DNA of 40,705 nt from Candidatus Methylomirabilota bacterium. GTDB taxonomy: Bacteria > Methylomirabilota > Methylomirabilia > Rokubacteriales > CSP1-6. The notes under the pieces were generated by a model, which was not told the origin of the DNA, ran no database searches, and saw nothing but the letters and a program-made list of their open reading frames with translations. Location: NCBI GenBank assembly GCA_036001065.1, contig DASYUQ010000067.1, forward strand, positions 1 to 40,705, in the 5' to 3' direction. The translations under genes were made by a program, and so were the position numbers. Below are positions 1 to 8,075 of the stretch, piece by piece; position 1 is the first letter of the stretch; every line of letters begins with the position of its first letter.

Positions 1-58
1 CTAGGGCTGCCAGCGCCGGCCAGAGGAAATCGACCGCGCGTGCGGGGGGACCACCGAG

Positions 59-820
59 CTAAAACCGAACGGTCACGCCCCCGAACGGCCCGGAGAGTCG
101 CAGCCGCGCGAAGCTCTTGTCTTCCTCGCCCCGGACGTCGAAGAAGCGATAACCGCCGCTGATGGTGAGGTACTTGATAGGGCTGATCCTCACGCCGACC
201 TCGGCGTCGACGACGTGTCCCAGGTCGCCCAGAGTCAGGCCGGAGACCTCGGCAAACAGGTCGACCGCCTGGCGCAGGCTGAGATCGAGGGCCAGGCCGG
301 CGCTCGGGAGCACGATGGCGAACCACTCGGTTTCCCGCAGCGCCGGCGCGGTCGCGGGAGCCTCCAGCGTGGCGCCGACCACGAACGCTTTCGCCTCCAG
401 GACCGGACCGACCCTGAGCTTGCCGGGGATCACCGGGAGCTGCCAGATCCATCCCAGCCGGGCATAGTGCACGTCGAGCTCGGAGACGACGCGGGTCGCG
501 GCCGGATAGGTGGAACCGTTGAACTCGACGGCGCGGCCGATGATCGTGTCGCCCTCGTAGCTCGCTCGTGTGTAGGCCAAGCGCAGCCGGCTGTTCGGAC
601 CCGTGAAGACGGCCAGCCGGAGATCGACCAGGGGCTCATCGTCGATTCCCAGATCCTTCTTGAAGTCGAACGCGGTGCCGGGCAGCGGCCCGCCTTCGAT
701 CTTCGCCTCGGCGACGAGCTCGGCCGGCCAGTACCGCGTGTCCAGCTCGATGCGCTGCCCCGCGGCCGCACCGGGCAGGACGACCGCCAGCCCCACGCCG
801 ACCAGCAGCCCCTTCAGCAT
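59..820 (-). CDS. Putative outer-membrane beta-barrel protein
   Basis: This 253-residue protein starts at ATG 820. Residues 1-21 form a Sec signal peptide: a short basic start, a hydrophobic core, and an Ala-rich cleavage site before GQRIEL. The mature part alternates short strands (LRLAYTRASY, DVHYARLGWIW, ISGGYRFFDV) with turns and ends in Phe (VTVRF), the usual beta-barrel C-terminal signature. These features suggest an outer-membrane location, but I recognise no specific family or substrate. It is the last gene of the signalling/redox operon, 10 bases after the response regulator at 831-1241, so it could be an output or a sensor of that system. The barrel assignment is an inference from the signal peptide, strand pattern and final Phe. 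Confidence 0.6.
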   Translation of the reverse strand: MLKGLLVGVGLAVVLPGAAAGQRIELDTRYWPAELVAEAKIEGGPLPGTAFDFKKDLGIDDEPLVDLRLAVFTGPNSRLRLAYTRASYEGDTIIGRAVEFNGSTYPAATRVVSELDVHYARLGWIWQLPVIPGKLRVGPVLEAKAFVVGATLEAPATAPALRETEWFAIVLPSAGLALDLSLRQAVDLFAEVSGLTLGDLGHVVDAEVGVRISPIKYLTISGGYRFFDVRGEEDKSFARLRLSGPFGGVTVRF

Positions 821-830
821 GGGCCGGCTC

Positions 831-1241
831 CTACTGCGTTCCCCTGGTGTGGTCCCGGCGTGACACGGTCGCTTTGAGGAACTGAGCGACCAGGCCGGCG
901 AAGGTCTCGGGGTCGATGGGTTTCGGAATGTAGCCGAGGCCCCCGGCCCGCATCAGCTCGTGGATGTCCGGCCCGATGGCGCCACTCAGGGCGACCACCG
1001 GGATCCCCCTGGTGTCGGGATCCGCCTTGAGCCTCTGCACGGTCGTCACCCCGTCCATCCCCGGCATCGTGAAGTCGATGAGCACGAGGTGGGGCTTCTG
1101 CGCCTTGCAGAGCCTCAGCCCCTCGATCCCCGAGAGGGCCCGCAGGACGGCATAACCGTCGGCTTCGAGCAGCTCCGCGACCGTATCGAGCACGTCCGGA
1201 TCGTCGTCGACGACGAGAATCGTGAATTGCGGCACGCTCAT
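831..1241 (-). CDS. Single-domain response regulator (CheY-like receiver)
   Basis: The 136 residues form one receiver domain. It shows the acidic pair in VVDDDPD (about residues 11-17), the phospho-acceptor Asp in LIDFTMPGMDG (about 56), the Ser/Thr switch in VALSGA, and the Lys of PKP (about 107). There is no output domain, so it would relay phosphate or act by protein binding. ATG at 1241 is preferred over the adjacent GTG at 1244 because AAAGGA lies at good spacing. The gene follows the PAS hybrid kinase in the same direction but is separated from it by an 88-bp MITE. Without the insertion the gap would be about 19 bases, so the two were probably one transcript and this protein is a plausible partner of that kinase. 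Confidence 0.9.
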   Translation of the reverse strand: MSVPQFTILVVDDDPDVLDTVAELLEADGYAVLRALSGIEGLRLCKAQKPHLVLIDFTMPGMDGVTTVQRLKADPDTRGIPVVALSGAIGPDIHELMRAGGLGYIPKPIDPETFAGLVAQFLKATVSRRDHTRGTQ

Positions 1242-1260
1242 CACCGTCCTTTCGCCACCG

Positions 1261-1350
1261 CTAGTGCCGTTCCAACTTGTTGATACTAAATCTGTCCACG
1301 AACGACGTACACGGTGCCTTCCTAGGCGCGAATAGTTGGAACGGCACTAG
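1261..1350. mobile_element. MITE with perfect 17-bp terminal inverted repeats, IS630-type target
   Basis: CTAGTGCCGTTCCAACT (1261-1277) is repeated exactly in inverted orientation at 1334-1350, with 56 bp between the arms and no coding capacity. Read as TA-flanked, the element spans 1264-1347 and sits in a CTAG target with TA duplicated (1262-1263 and 1348-1349). IS630/Tc1-mariner transposons are known to insert at TA and IS630 prefers CTAG. The right end supplies the TAG stop codon of the hybrid kinase. Because the element begins with G, insertion into CTAG leaves a TAG stop intact. The family assignment is an inference; no transposase is present in the window. Confidence 0.75.
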
Positions 1351-3794
1351 GGAGCCACCGGCGGTCTCCGTCGTCCTCCCCGGCGTTGCGCACTTGCCTC
1401 CGGAGGTTCGGTATCGAGCACCTCGCGGACTTTCCGGGCCAGGACTTCCGGCGTGAAGGGCTTCTGGACGAACGGCGTGCCCGGGTCCAGAACGCCGTGG
1501 TGAACAATGGCGTCGTCGGTGTAGCCGGACATGTAGAGGACCCTCATCGCGGGACGCGAAGACGCCAGGCTCGCCGCCAGCTGGGGGCCGCTCATCTCGG
1601 GCATCACCACGTCGGTGACGAGCAGGTGAATAGGGCCCGGGTGCCGCTCGGCCATCGTGACCGCGTCCGCGGGATGACGCGCTTGCAGCACGATGTACCC
1701 GTGCCCTTCGAGGACCTCTCGCACCAGGTCTCCGAGCTCGTCCTCGTCCTCGACCAGCAGGATATGCTCCCCGCCCCGCTGCGGCGCGGCCGAAGGCTCG
1801 CTCGGCTCGAGCTCGTCGACCGCGGCCTCGACCTGCGGGAGGTAGATCTTGAACGTGGTGCCCTGCCCGGGCTCGCTGTAGACCCAGATGTTGCCGCTGC
1901 TCTGCTTGACGATCCCATAGACCGTGGCCAGGCCCAGCCCCGTTCCCTTGCCGGCCGGCTTGGTCGTGAAGAACGGCTCGAAGATGCGCGCGCGCGTCGC
2001 CGCGTCCATTCCGATCCCCGAATCGCTCACCGCGAGCATCACGTACCGGCCGGGCTGGACCCCGACGTGCTGCCGGGCATATTGCTCGTCCAGCTCGATG
2101 TCCCCTGTCTCCAGCGTGAGCCGCCCGCCCCGGGGCATCGCGTCACGGGCATTCACGGCCAGGTTCATGACGACCTGCTCGAGCTGACTAGGATCCGCCT
2201 TCACCCGGCCGAGCTTGGCACCGGAGACGAACAGCAGGTCGACGTCCTCGCCGATGAGCCGTTGCAGCATGTCCTCCATGTTCCCCACCAGGGCGTTCAG
2301 ATCGAGGACCTTGGGCTGGAGGATCTGCTTGCGGCTGAAGGCCAGGAGCTGCGCCGTCAGGACCGCGGCACGTTGCGACGTCTTCGCGATCACCTCGACC
2401 TGCTTGCGCTGCCGTTCGCTCCCCTCGACGAGACCGTGCAGGATGTGGGCCCGCCCGCGGATGATCGTGAGCAAGTTGTTGAAGTCGTGCGCGATGCCGC
2501 CGGCCAGTCGCCCCACCGCCTCCAGCTTTTGCAGCTGACGGATCTGCTCCTCGCTGTTGCGGAGGGCCGCCTCCGCCTGTCGGCGCTCGGTCACATCGAA
2601 ATACGTGCCCAGGATCGCTTGCTCGCCCCGCCAGGAGACCACGGACGCCACGACCTCGACCCGCATCGCTATGCCGTCCCTGCGCACGGCCTCAAATTCG
2701 TAGCGGGGTGGCGCGGCCTCACCGCGCAGACGGGCGTCCTTGTACGCCTCGACACGGGCGACTTCGTGGGTGGCCAACGTCGTCCTCAGGTCCAGGCCCA
2801 CCACCTCTTCGGGCGTCCCATACCCGAACATGGCGGCCCACGCGCGGTTGGCAAACAGGACGATCAGTTCTCTGTGGATCGCAATGCCCTGGATGGACCC
2901 CTCGACCAGGGCCCGGTACTGCTCTTCGCTGGCCCGAAGGGCCGCCTCTACCCGCTTTCGTTCAGCGATGTCGCGGTGGAGCTTCAGCACGATATGCGCG
3001 ACGTAGGCCAGCAAAACGACGGACACCACGTAGAGGTAGAAGCGATAGACGTACCCGCGGTGCACTTGCCGTTCGTAGTACGCGTTGTAGGCCCGGTAGA
3101 TCTCGTCAGCGCGCTGACTGCTCGGCAACGAGATGAGCTCGCCGACCAGGCCGTCCACCTCATCTTTCGTCCGCATGATCACGCGGGCATGCGCGATCAC
3201 GTTGTCGACGGCGGCAGCGGCGCGCGGGGACCGGCGACGCACGGCCTCGAGGGAATCGATCGCGACCAGGATCTTCGGCCTCAGCTCGGCGCTGGCGCTG
3301 AGGTTATAGATCAGTGTATCCAGCAACAGGCCGCTAAGAACGGCCGCGTGGCTGCTGCCGATGCGGTCCTCTCGAGCCTGGGCGATCGCCGCCGGGAAAT
3401 AGCGTAGCGAGTTCTCGAGCAGGGCATTGGCCGACTTGAACTGCTCGAGGAGCAATTCTTTTCGGCCAAGCATCTGCTCGTAGGCCTCCACGCGCCGGTC
3501 AATGTCCGCCTGCCCGCGGCGGTAAATGGCATACGGGCCGGCCTTGAGGCGGTGGTGCCCAGCTCGCAGTTCGGCCAGGCTCGCGACCAGGGGATCATAG
3601 TGGGAGAGCTGCGAAAATCGCGCCTCGAGGATCTCCTGGTCCAGGACCGCGTCCAGCCGCTTCAACTCATCGAGATTGGTGACGATCGCATTGTGTGTCT
3701 CGGGGTCGACGGTCTGCGTCTTCACGAAGAGAACGGTCAAAAGAAAGAAGATGGCGGCACCGAGCAGAGGCTTCATCGAGCGGACCAGCTTCAT
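1347..3794 (-). CDS. PAS-containing hybrid sensor histidine kinase
   Basis: The 815 residues read as: membrane segment 8-24; an all-helical extracytoplasmic region 30-248, which resembles DAHL-type double-helical sensor domains; membrane segment 251-271; PAS about 285-405; HisKA with phospho-His 436 (GGIAHDFNN); HATPase with N548, DSGIGM near 591 and GKGTGLGLA near 615; and a C-terminal receiver about 677-795 with Asp 728 ([13 protein letters not shown]). The kinase would autophosphorylate at His 436 and pass phosphate to its own receiver and perhaps to the free receiver at 831-1241. The ATG at 3794 overlaps the stop of the upstream di-heme peroxidase by 4 bp (ATGA), so a link to periplasmic redox chemistry is likely. 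The stop codon lies inside the MITE end. The DAHL assignment is less certain than the kinase core. Confidence 0.92.
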   Translation of the reverse strand: MKLVRSMKPLLGAAIFFLLTVLFVKTQTVDPETHNAIVTNLDELKRLDAVLDQEILEARFSQLSHYDPLVASLAELRAGHHRLKAGPYAIYRRGQADIDRRVEAYEQMLGRKELLLEQFKSANALLENSLRYFPAAIAQAREDRIGSSHAAVLSGLLLDTLIYNLSASAELRPKILVAIDSLEAVRRRSPRAAAAVDNVIAHARVIMRTKDEVDGLVGELISLPSSQRADEIYRAYNAYYERQVHRGYVYRFYLYVVSVVLLAYVAHIVLKLHRDIAERKRVEAALRASEEQYRALVEGSIQGIAIHRELIVLFANRAWAAMFGYGTPEEVVGLDLRTTLATHEVARVEAYKDARLRGEAAPPRYEFEAVRRDGIAMRVEVVASVVSWRGEQAILGTYFDVTERRQAEAALRNSEEQIRQLQKLEAVGRLAGGIAHDFNNLLTIIRGRAHILHGLVEGSERQRKQVEVIAKTSQRAAVLTAQLLAFSRKQILQPKVLDLNALVGNMEDMLQRLIGEDVDLLFVSGAKLGRVKADPSQLEQVVMNLAVNARDAMPRGGRLTLETGDIELDEQYARQHVGVQPGRYVMLAVSDSGIGMDAATRARIFEPFFTTKPAGKGTGLGLATVYGIVKQSSGNIWVYSEPGQGTTFKIYLPQVEAAVDELEPSEPSAAPQRGGEHILLVEDEDELGDLVREVLEGHGYIVLQARHPADAVTMAERHPGPIHLLVTDVVMPEMSGPQLAASLASSRPAMRVLYMSGYTDDAIVHHGVLDPGTPFVQKPFTPEVLARKVREVLDTEPPEASAQRRGGRRRPPVAP

Positions 3795-4828
3795 AGCGAT
3801 CGGCCGTCGTACTCGCCGGTCAGCGTACGAAGGAATTTGACGACGCGGTCGACGTCAGCCCGCGCCAGCGTGCGGCCCAGCTGGTACCTGGCCATGACCG
3901 TGACCGCCTGCTCCAGGGTCGTCGCCGAGCCGTCGTGGAAGTAGGGCGCCGTCCGGTCGACGTTGCGGAGGCTGGGAACCTTGAACCGGTAGCGATCCGG
4001 CTCCTGCCCGGTGACGTTGAAGCGTCCGAGGTCGGCCGCGGTCGGCCCGCCCCGATCGGCGAAATAATCGGCCATCACGCCAAACGTCTGAAACATGTTG
4101 CCGCCGACACTCACCCCCTGGTGACAGGCCACGCAGCCGAGGCTCTTGAACAGGAGATAGCCCTCACGTTCTTCCGCCGTGATGGCCGCGCCGTCGCCCC
4201 GCAAGAACTTGTCGAACCGCGAGTTGGGCGTGATCAGCGAGCGTTCGAACGTCGCGATCGCATCCTTGACGTGATCGGGCCGGATGCCGCGGCCGTACAG
4301 GGACGCGAAGGTGGCGGCGTAGCCGGGATCTTGCTCGAGCTTGCGAAGAATGTCCGGCCAATTGGATCCCATCTCCCTCGGGTTGTGGATCGGCCCATCG
4401 ATCTGCGCCTCCAGAGTGTCGGCGCGGCCATCCCAGAATTGCTTGAAGTTGAAGCCGCTGTTGAAGACCGTCGGCGCGTTGACCGTGCCCAGGCGGCCGT
4501 CGATCCCGATAGACCGAGGCAATTGATCCGTCCCCGCCTTGCCCAGATCGTGGCAGGAGGCACAGGCGGTGCTGTTGTCCCCCGAGAGACGCGTCTCGTG
4601 AAAGAGACGTTTCCCCAGCGCCACCTTCCTCGCGTCGAGCTCCATCTGTCGCGGAATGGGATAGATCGGCTCGTTGATGGTGGAGACGCCTTTCGAGGTC
4701 TTCACGTCCGGGACGGCCATCCGTCGTTCCGCGGGACTGGGCAGGAGAATCCAGGGGGCGAGGCCGAGCAGGCCGACGCTCGTGAGCGCGAGAAGGTAGA
4801 GGATCGGTCGCCGGCTAGAGAGCGACAC
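3791..4828 (-). CDS. Di-heme cytochrome c peroxidase (CcP/MauG family), Met-ligand type
   Basis: This 345-residue protein starts at GTG 4828, with GAGGAG seven bases upstream. A hydrophobic segment at about 9-29 acts as signal or anchor and exports it to the periplasm. Two CxxCH haem sites are visible: CASCH at 89-93 and CVACH at 232-236. FWDGRADTLEAQ (131-142) and APYFHDG (294-300) are family hallmarks. Met 312 (VMARYQ) sits where classical bacterial peroxidases carry the Met ligand of the high-potential haem; this is inferred from remembered family patterns. The expected reaction is H2O2 reduction using electrons from a small c-type cytochrome or cupredoxin. It overlaps the ATPase gene upstream by 14 bp and the kinase downstream by 4 bp, so translation is probably coupled. 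A second, different family member lies at 8076-9107. Confidence 0.9.
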   Translation of the reverse strand: MSLSSRRPILYLLALTSVGLLGLAPWILLPSPAERRMAVPDVKTSKGVSTINEPIYPIPRQMELDARKVALGKRLFHETRLSGDNSTACASCHDLGKAGTDQLPRSIGIDGRLGTVNAPTVFNSGFNFKQFWDGRADTLEAQIDGPIHNPREMGSNWPDILRKLEQDPGYAATFASLYGRGIRPDHVKDAIATFERSLITPNSRFDKFLRGDGAAITAEEREGYLLFKSLGCVACHQGVSVGGNMFQTFGVMADYFADRGGPTAADLGRFNVTGQEPDRYRFKVPSLRNVDRTAPYFHDGSATTLEQAVTVMARYQLGRTLARADVDRVVKFLRTLTGEYDGRSL

Positions 4829-6557
4829 GAAAGATCTCCTCGATCGTGGTTTCGCCGAGGAGCACCTTGCCGAGCCCGTCCTGGAACATCGTCTTCATTC
4901 CCCGCGCCAGCGCTTCGACTCGAAGCTCCGCGACGTCACCTCGCGCCATGATCATCCCGCGCAGGTGGTCGTCGATCTCGAACAGCTCGAAGATTCCCAG
5001 TCGCCCCCTGACTCCGCTGCCATTGCACTGCAGACACCCCTTGCCGCGGAAGAAACGGACCCCCGCGAAGGGATCGTCGGCCTGGCCCAACACCCCCTCG
5101 CCCCGGAGAATCGTCACCATCTGTTCAAAGTCCAGCCGTGACCGGAGGGCGTTGAGAACCGTGGCGTCGGGCGCGACGCTTTCCCGGCAGTTGACACAGA
5201 TCCGGCGGACCAGCCGCTGGCCGACCACCAGCGCCAGCGTCGAGGCGAGGAGGAATGGCTCCACCCCCATGTCGAGCAGCCGGGGCACGGCGCCGGTGGC
5301 GTCATTCGTGTGGAGGGTGGAGAAGAGCAGGCGCCCGACCAGGGCCGCCCGTACGGCGATCTGGGCCGTGTCCTGGTCGCGGATCTCGCCCACCATGATG
5401 ATGTCGGGGTCCTGGCGGAGCAGGGCGCGCAGGCCCGTGGCGAACTCGACCCCGGCCAGCGGGTTGACGGGGATCTGGTTGACACGGGGCAGCGTGTACT
5501 CGACCGGATCCTCGATCGTCGAGATATTGATGACGTTCTGCCGCTCGGCGCCCGCCCTCATCAGCATGGCGTACAGCGTGCTCGTCTTCCCCGAGCCGGT
5601 AGGGCCGGTGATGAGCACCATCCCGTGCGGACGGAGAATGTTCCGGAGGACGATCCGAAAATCGGCCGCCGCCAGCCCCAGGTCCTCCAGGTCGAGAACG
5701 ACGTTCTCCCTCGACAGGACGCGGATCACGACCTTTTCCCCCCAGTGGGTCGGCACCGAGGACACGCGGAGGTCCACCTTGAAGCCCCCGAAGTCGGCTT
5801 CGAAGCGGCCATCCTGAGGAGTGCGGCGCTCGTCGATCCGCATCCCGCCCTGGATCTTGATTCGCGCGATCAGTGAGGGGAGCGCGGCCGGCGGCAGGCT
5901 CAGCACCTCGCGCAGCAGGCCGTCGACCCGGTAGCGGACGAGTGTTTCCAACTCGTAGGGCTCGACGTGGATGTCGGACGCCCCCGACACCATGGCGTAC
6001 TGAAGAATCCGATCGAGCAGCTCCACGGCCGATCTATCCTCGCCGCCCGCCGGCCGCGGGCGCGCGGCTCCGGAGCCCTCGTCGGAAATGGAACGCTCGA
6101 GCATCTCGTGGAGGTCGCCCTTGTACAGCAGGTGGGCGCGCCGGATCGCCGTCTCCGGCGCCAGATAGGGGACCACCCGCAGCTTCGTCATGCGTTCGAT
6201 CTCGTCGCGCGCGCGATGGTCACGGGGATCCCACATGGCGACGCGAAGCTGGTCGTCGGCGAGATCGAACGGTATGAGGAGGCGCGCTCGGGCATACTCC
6301 TCGGTCAGCGTTCGCAGCGCCTCCGCCTTGACGTCGCTGACCTTCAAGTCGATGAAGTCGACGCCCCAGCTCCCGGCCAGCTGCTCCAGGAGCGCGCCGA
6401 AGGGAATGCGGCCCCGTTCCACGACCGCGCGCTCCAGCGGGATCTTCAGGCGCACGGCCATCCTTCGCGCCTTGTCGAACTCGGCCGCGTCAATGATTCC
6501 GAGGCGGGTCACCAGGAAGCTCCGCAGCTCCTCCTCGCTCACGCGCAGTCCGGCCAT
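4815..6557 (-). CDS. GspE/PilB-type secretion/pilus assembly ATPase (orphan)
   Basis: The 580-residue protein is a full-length type II secretion/type IV pilus ATPase. An MshEN-like N-domain (about 10-145) is followed by the N2 domain with SDIHVEP (194-200), Walker A GPTGSGKT (318-325), the Asp box around 350, Walker B IIMVGEIRD (386-394), the His box STLHTND (413-419), and a zinc-binding tetracysteine (C454, C457, C508, C511). Family members are cytoplasmic hexamers that drive pilin or pseudopilin assembly. No pilin, platform protein, secretin or prepilin peptidase gene is in this window, so it is an orphan. In the N-domain, RLKIPLERAVVERG resembles the c-di-GMP-binding MshEN motif but has Lys where Gly is usual. 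It lies 7 bases after a response regulator and overlaps the peroxidase gene, placing it in the signalling operon. Confidence 0.92.
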   Translation of the reverse strand: MAGLRVSEEELRSFLVTRLGIIDAAEFDKARRMAVRLKIPLERAVVERGRIPFGALLEQLAGSWGVDFIDLKVSDVKAEALRTLTEEYARARLLIPFDLADDQLRVAMWDPRDHRARDEIERMTKLRVVPYLAPETAIRRAHLLYKGDLHEMLERSISDEGSGAARPRPAGGEDRSAVELLDRILQYAMVSGASDIHVEPYELETLVRYRVDGLLREVLSLPPAALPSLIARIKIQGGMRIDERRTPQDGRFEADFGGFKVDLRVSSVPTHWGEKVVIRVLSRENVVLDLEDLGLAAADFRIVLRNILRPHGMVLITGPTGSGKTSTLYAMLMRAGAERQNVINISTIEDPVEYTLPRVNQIPVNPLAGVEFATGLRALLRQDPDIIMVGEIRDQDTAQIAVRAALVGRLLFSTLHTNDATGAVPRLLDMGVEPFLLASTLALVVGQRLVRRICVNCRESVAPDATVLNALRSRLDFEQMVTILRGEGVLGQADDPFAGVRFFRGKGCLQCNGSGVRGRLGIFELFEIDDHLRGMIMARGDVAELRVEALARGMKTMFQDGLGKVLLGETTIEEIFRVAL

Positions 6558-6564
6558 CGAGCCC

Positions 6565-6972
6565 TCAGTCCCCGGCCCGGGGCTGTCCGGCGCCGAGGGC
6601 TTCCTGAACTTTGCTGACCAGGGTCTGGACGGAGAGGTTGCTCTTGAGAACGTAGGAGGCCGCTCCGTGCTTCAGCGCCGCTTGGACATCGCCGTCGCCG
6701 CCCAGACTGCTCAGGATGACCACAGGGATCGCCTCGGTAGCGGGATCGGCCTTGAGGAGGCGGAGCACCTCGAAGCCCTGAAGCTTCGGCATGACCAGGT
6801 CCAGGAGGACCACGTCGGGGTGCTCGGTGCGGGCCACCCGCAGACCTTCCTCCCCATCGGCCGCGGTGAGCACGGTGAACCCGCGCTGGCGAAGCCCGAC
6901 TTCATGAACCCGGCGGAGAAACCGATCGTCCTCGACGATGAGAACCCGTGCGTTGCCCGTGTCCACCCTCAT
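6565..6972 (-). CDS. Single-domain response regulator
   Basis: This 135-residue receiver domain has the acidic pair in IVEDDRF, the acceptor Asp in LLDLVMPKLQG, the switch Ser in VILSSLG, and a conserved Lys in YVLKSNLS, where Ser replaces the usual Pro. It has no output domain. The ATG at 6972 overlaps the stop of the preceding receiver gene (TGATG); GTG at 6975 would give a 4-bp overlap instead, and the sequence does not settle which is used. It lies immediately before the GspE/PilB-type ATPase, separated by 7 bases, so it may control that ATPase or relay phosphate between the two kinases of the operon. That role is an inference from position. Confidence 0.88.
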   Translation of the reverse strand: MRVDTGNARVLIVEDDRFLRRVHEVGLRQRGFTVLTAADGEEGLRVARTEHPDVVLLDLVMPKLQGFEVLRLLKADPATEAIPVVILSSLGGDGDVQAALKHGAASYVLKSNLSVQTLVSKVQEALGAGQPRAGD

Positions 6973-7403
6973 CACCCCCTTGTTCCCTGGTCAGGAGCGT
7001 TACGGCCCGCGCCCGCCGAGGTGGAGCCCTGCACCCGCGCGCACGCCTCGGCCACGAGCGCGCCCAGCGGCCGCAGCGCGACGGGCTTGGACAGCACCGG
7101 CACCCCCAGCTTCTCGAGTCGGGCGACGATCTCGCCGGTGGCGTGCGCCGTCACCACGATGATGCAGATCGAGGGGTCGAACTTCTGGATCTGCGGGATG
7201 ACGTCGAGGCCGCCGAGGCGGGGCATGGAGAGATCCAGTACCACGACGGCACAGCGCTTGTGCTTGATGGCCCACAGCGCTTCGAGCCCGTTGGCCGCTT
7301 CGAGCACTTCGTGGCCGCACTGTTCGAGATATTCCCCGAGGACCGACCGGAACTCGTCCTCGTCGTCGGCCACCAGGACCGGTCGTCGGCCGGGGCTTTT
7401 CAT
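6972..7403 (-). CDS. Single-domain response regulator
   Basis: The 143-residue protein has one receiver domain: VADDEDE for the acidic pair, VVLDLSMPRLGG for the acceptor Asp, VVTAHA for the switch Thr, and LSKPV for the conserved Lys-Pro. After about residue 123 comes a short Gly/Ala-rich tail with no recognisable domain. The ATG at 7403 shares one base with the TGA stop of the hypothetical gene upstream, and its own stop overlaps the next receiver gene. Upstream in-frame sequence exists but would overlap the hypothetical gene, so the ATG is preferred. Two receiver genes back to back, both without outputs, suggest a phosphorelay or direct protein-binding outputs. Their kinase partners are probably the hybrid kinases of the same operon. 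Confidence 0.9.
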   Translation of the reverse strand: MKSPGRRPVLVADDEDEFRSVLGEYLEQCGHEVLEAANGLEALWAIKHKRCAVVVLDLSMPRLGGLDVIPQIQKFDPSICIIVVTAHATGEIVARLEKLGVPVLSKPVALRPLGALVAEACARVQGSTSAGAGRNAPDQGTRG

Positions 7404-7747
7404 CAGAAGAGCTGGCGCCGGACGACCTCGATCGACAGGGAGCCCGTCAGATAGCGTTCGAGCTCCGCCGAGGACCGGCCGCTCTCGGTCAGATTGAACA
7501 CGAACTCCGCGCCTTCGGGGAACCGCCGGAAGCGACAAAACGAGAACGAGCGCCCGGACTCGGTCACGTAGAGGAATACGAACGGTTGCGGGCGCTCGCT
7601 GACGAGCGATCCGTGATCCGTGTCCTCTCCGAGCGCGATCGACGCGTTGGGGAATATCGTACGGGCCAGCCTCGAAACCGCCGCTTCGATCGTGTCCCGG
7701 GATATCGATGGATTGCACCGGGCGACGACGCCGTAGGCCGTGGTCAC
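7403..7747 (-). CDS. Hypothetical protein of the redox-signalling operon
   Basis: I do not recognise this protein. From GTG 7747 it has 114 residues, and this start makes a GTGA overlap with the cupredoxin gene; an ATG at 7792 would add 15 charged residues and deepen the overlap, so I prefer the GTG. There is no signal peptide, membrane segment or metal motif. The sequence looks like a small alpha/beta domain, with a helix around ISRDTIEAAVSRLART and strands around PFVFLYVTES, SFSFCRFRRF and AEFVFNL. A cytoplasmic location is likely. Its tight position between the cupredoxin and two receiver genes argues that it is a real component of the pathway, possibly an adaptor or sensory module. Its function is unknown. 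Confidence 0.7.
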   Translation of the reverse strand: MTTAYGVVARCNPSISRDTIEAAVSRLARTIFPNASIALGEDTDHGSLVSERPQPFVFLYVTESGRSFSFCRFRRFPEGAEFVFNLTESGRSSAELERYLTGSLSIEVVRRQLF

Positions 7748-8064
7748 CGGGTCACCGTCACGCGCATCTTCATCTTCGGGTGGATCGCGCATCGCACCTC
7801 GAGCACTCCGGGCTTCGAAAAGCTGACCACGTCCGATTGCCCCGGCTGCTGGGACCGGATGTTGAACTCCAGCCCCGGCGTCGGCGAGTAGACGTTATGG
7901 GTGACCTCGTCTTCGTTGACGAACACCACGCGGTCTCCGACCCTGATCTGTATCTCATGGGGGGAGAAGGTCTTGTTCCTTTGGACGACGACGATGTCGC
8001 TCCCGGCCGCGAGGGTGGCGGCGATCATGACCGCCCCCAGGGCTCCGGCAGCGCTCCGCATCAT
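7744..8064 (-). CDS. Periplasmic cupredoxin (plastocyanin-like blue copper protein)
   Basis: The 106-residue protein starts at ATG 8064. Residues 1-20 form a signal peptide. Type 1 copper ligands are complete: His 56 in EVTHNVYS, then Cys 92, His 95 and Met 100 in RCAIHPKMKM, matching the C-x2-H-x4-M spacing of plastocyanin-like proteins. Cupredoxins shuttle single electrons in the periplasm. This gene begins 11 bases after the MauG-like peroxidase gene (8076-9107), so it is a natural candidate for the electron donor or acceptor of one or both di-heme peroxidases. Its stop overlaps the hypothetical gene downstream. The copper-protein assignment is strong; the partner is an inference from operon position. 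Confidence 0.9.
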   Translation of the reverse strand: MMRSAAGALGAVMIAATLAAGSDIVVVQRNKTFSPHEIQIRVGDRVVFVNEDEVTHNVYSPTPGLEFNIRSQQPGQSDVVSFSKPGVLEVRCAIHPKMKMRVTVTR

Positions 8065-8075
8065 GCCATTGACCT

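Noticed and set aside
1-58. Terminator or gene end at the left edge beginning with CTAG
   Set aside because: Only a weak GC hairpin without a T-run is visible, and the frame ending at TAG is too short to judge at the window edge.
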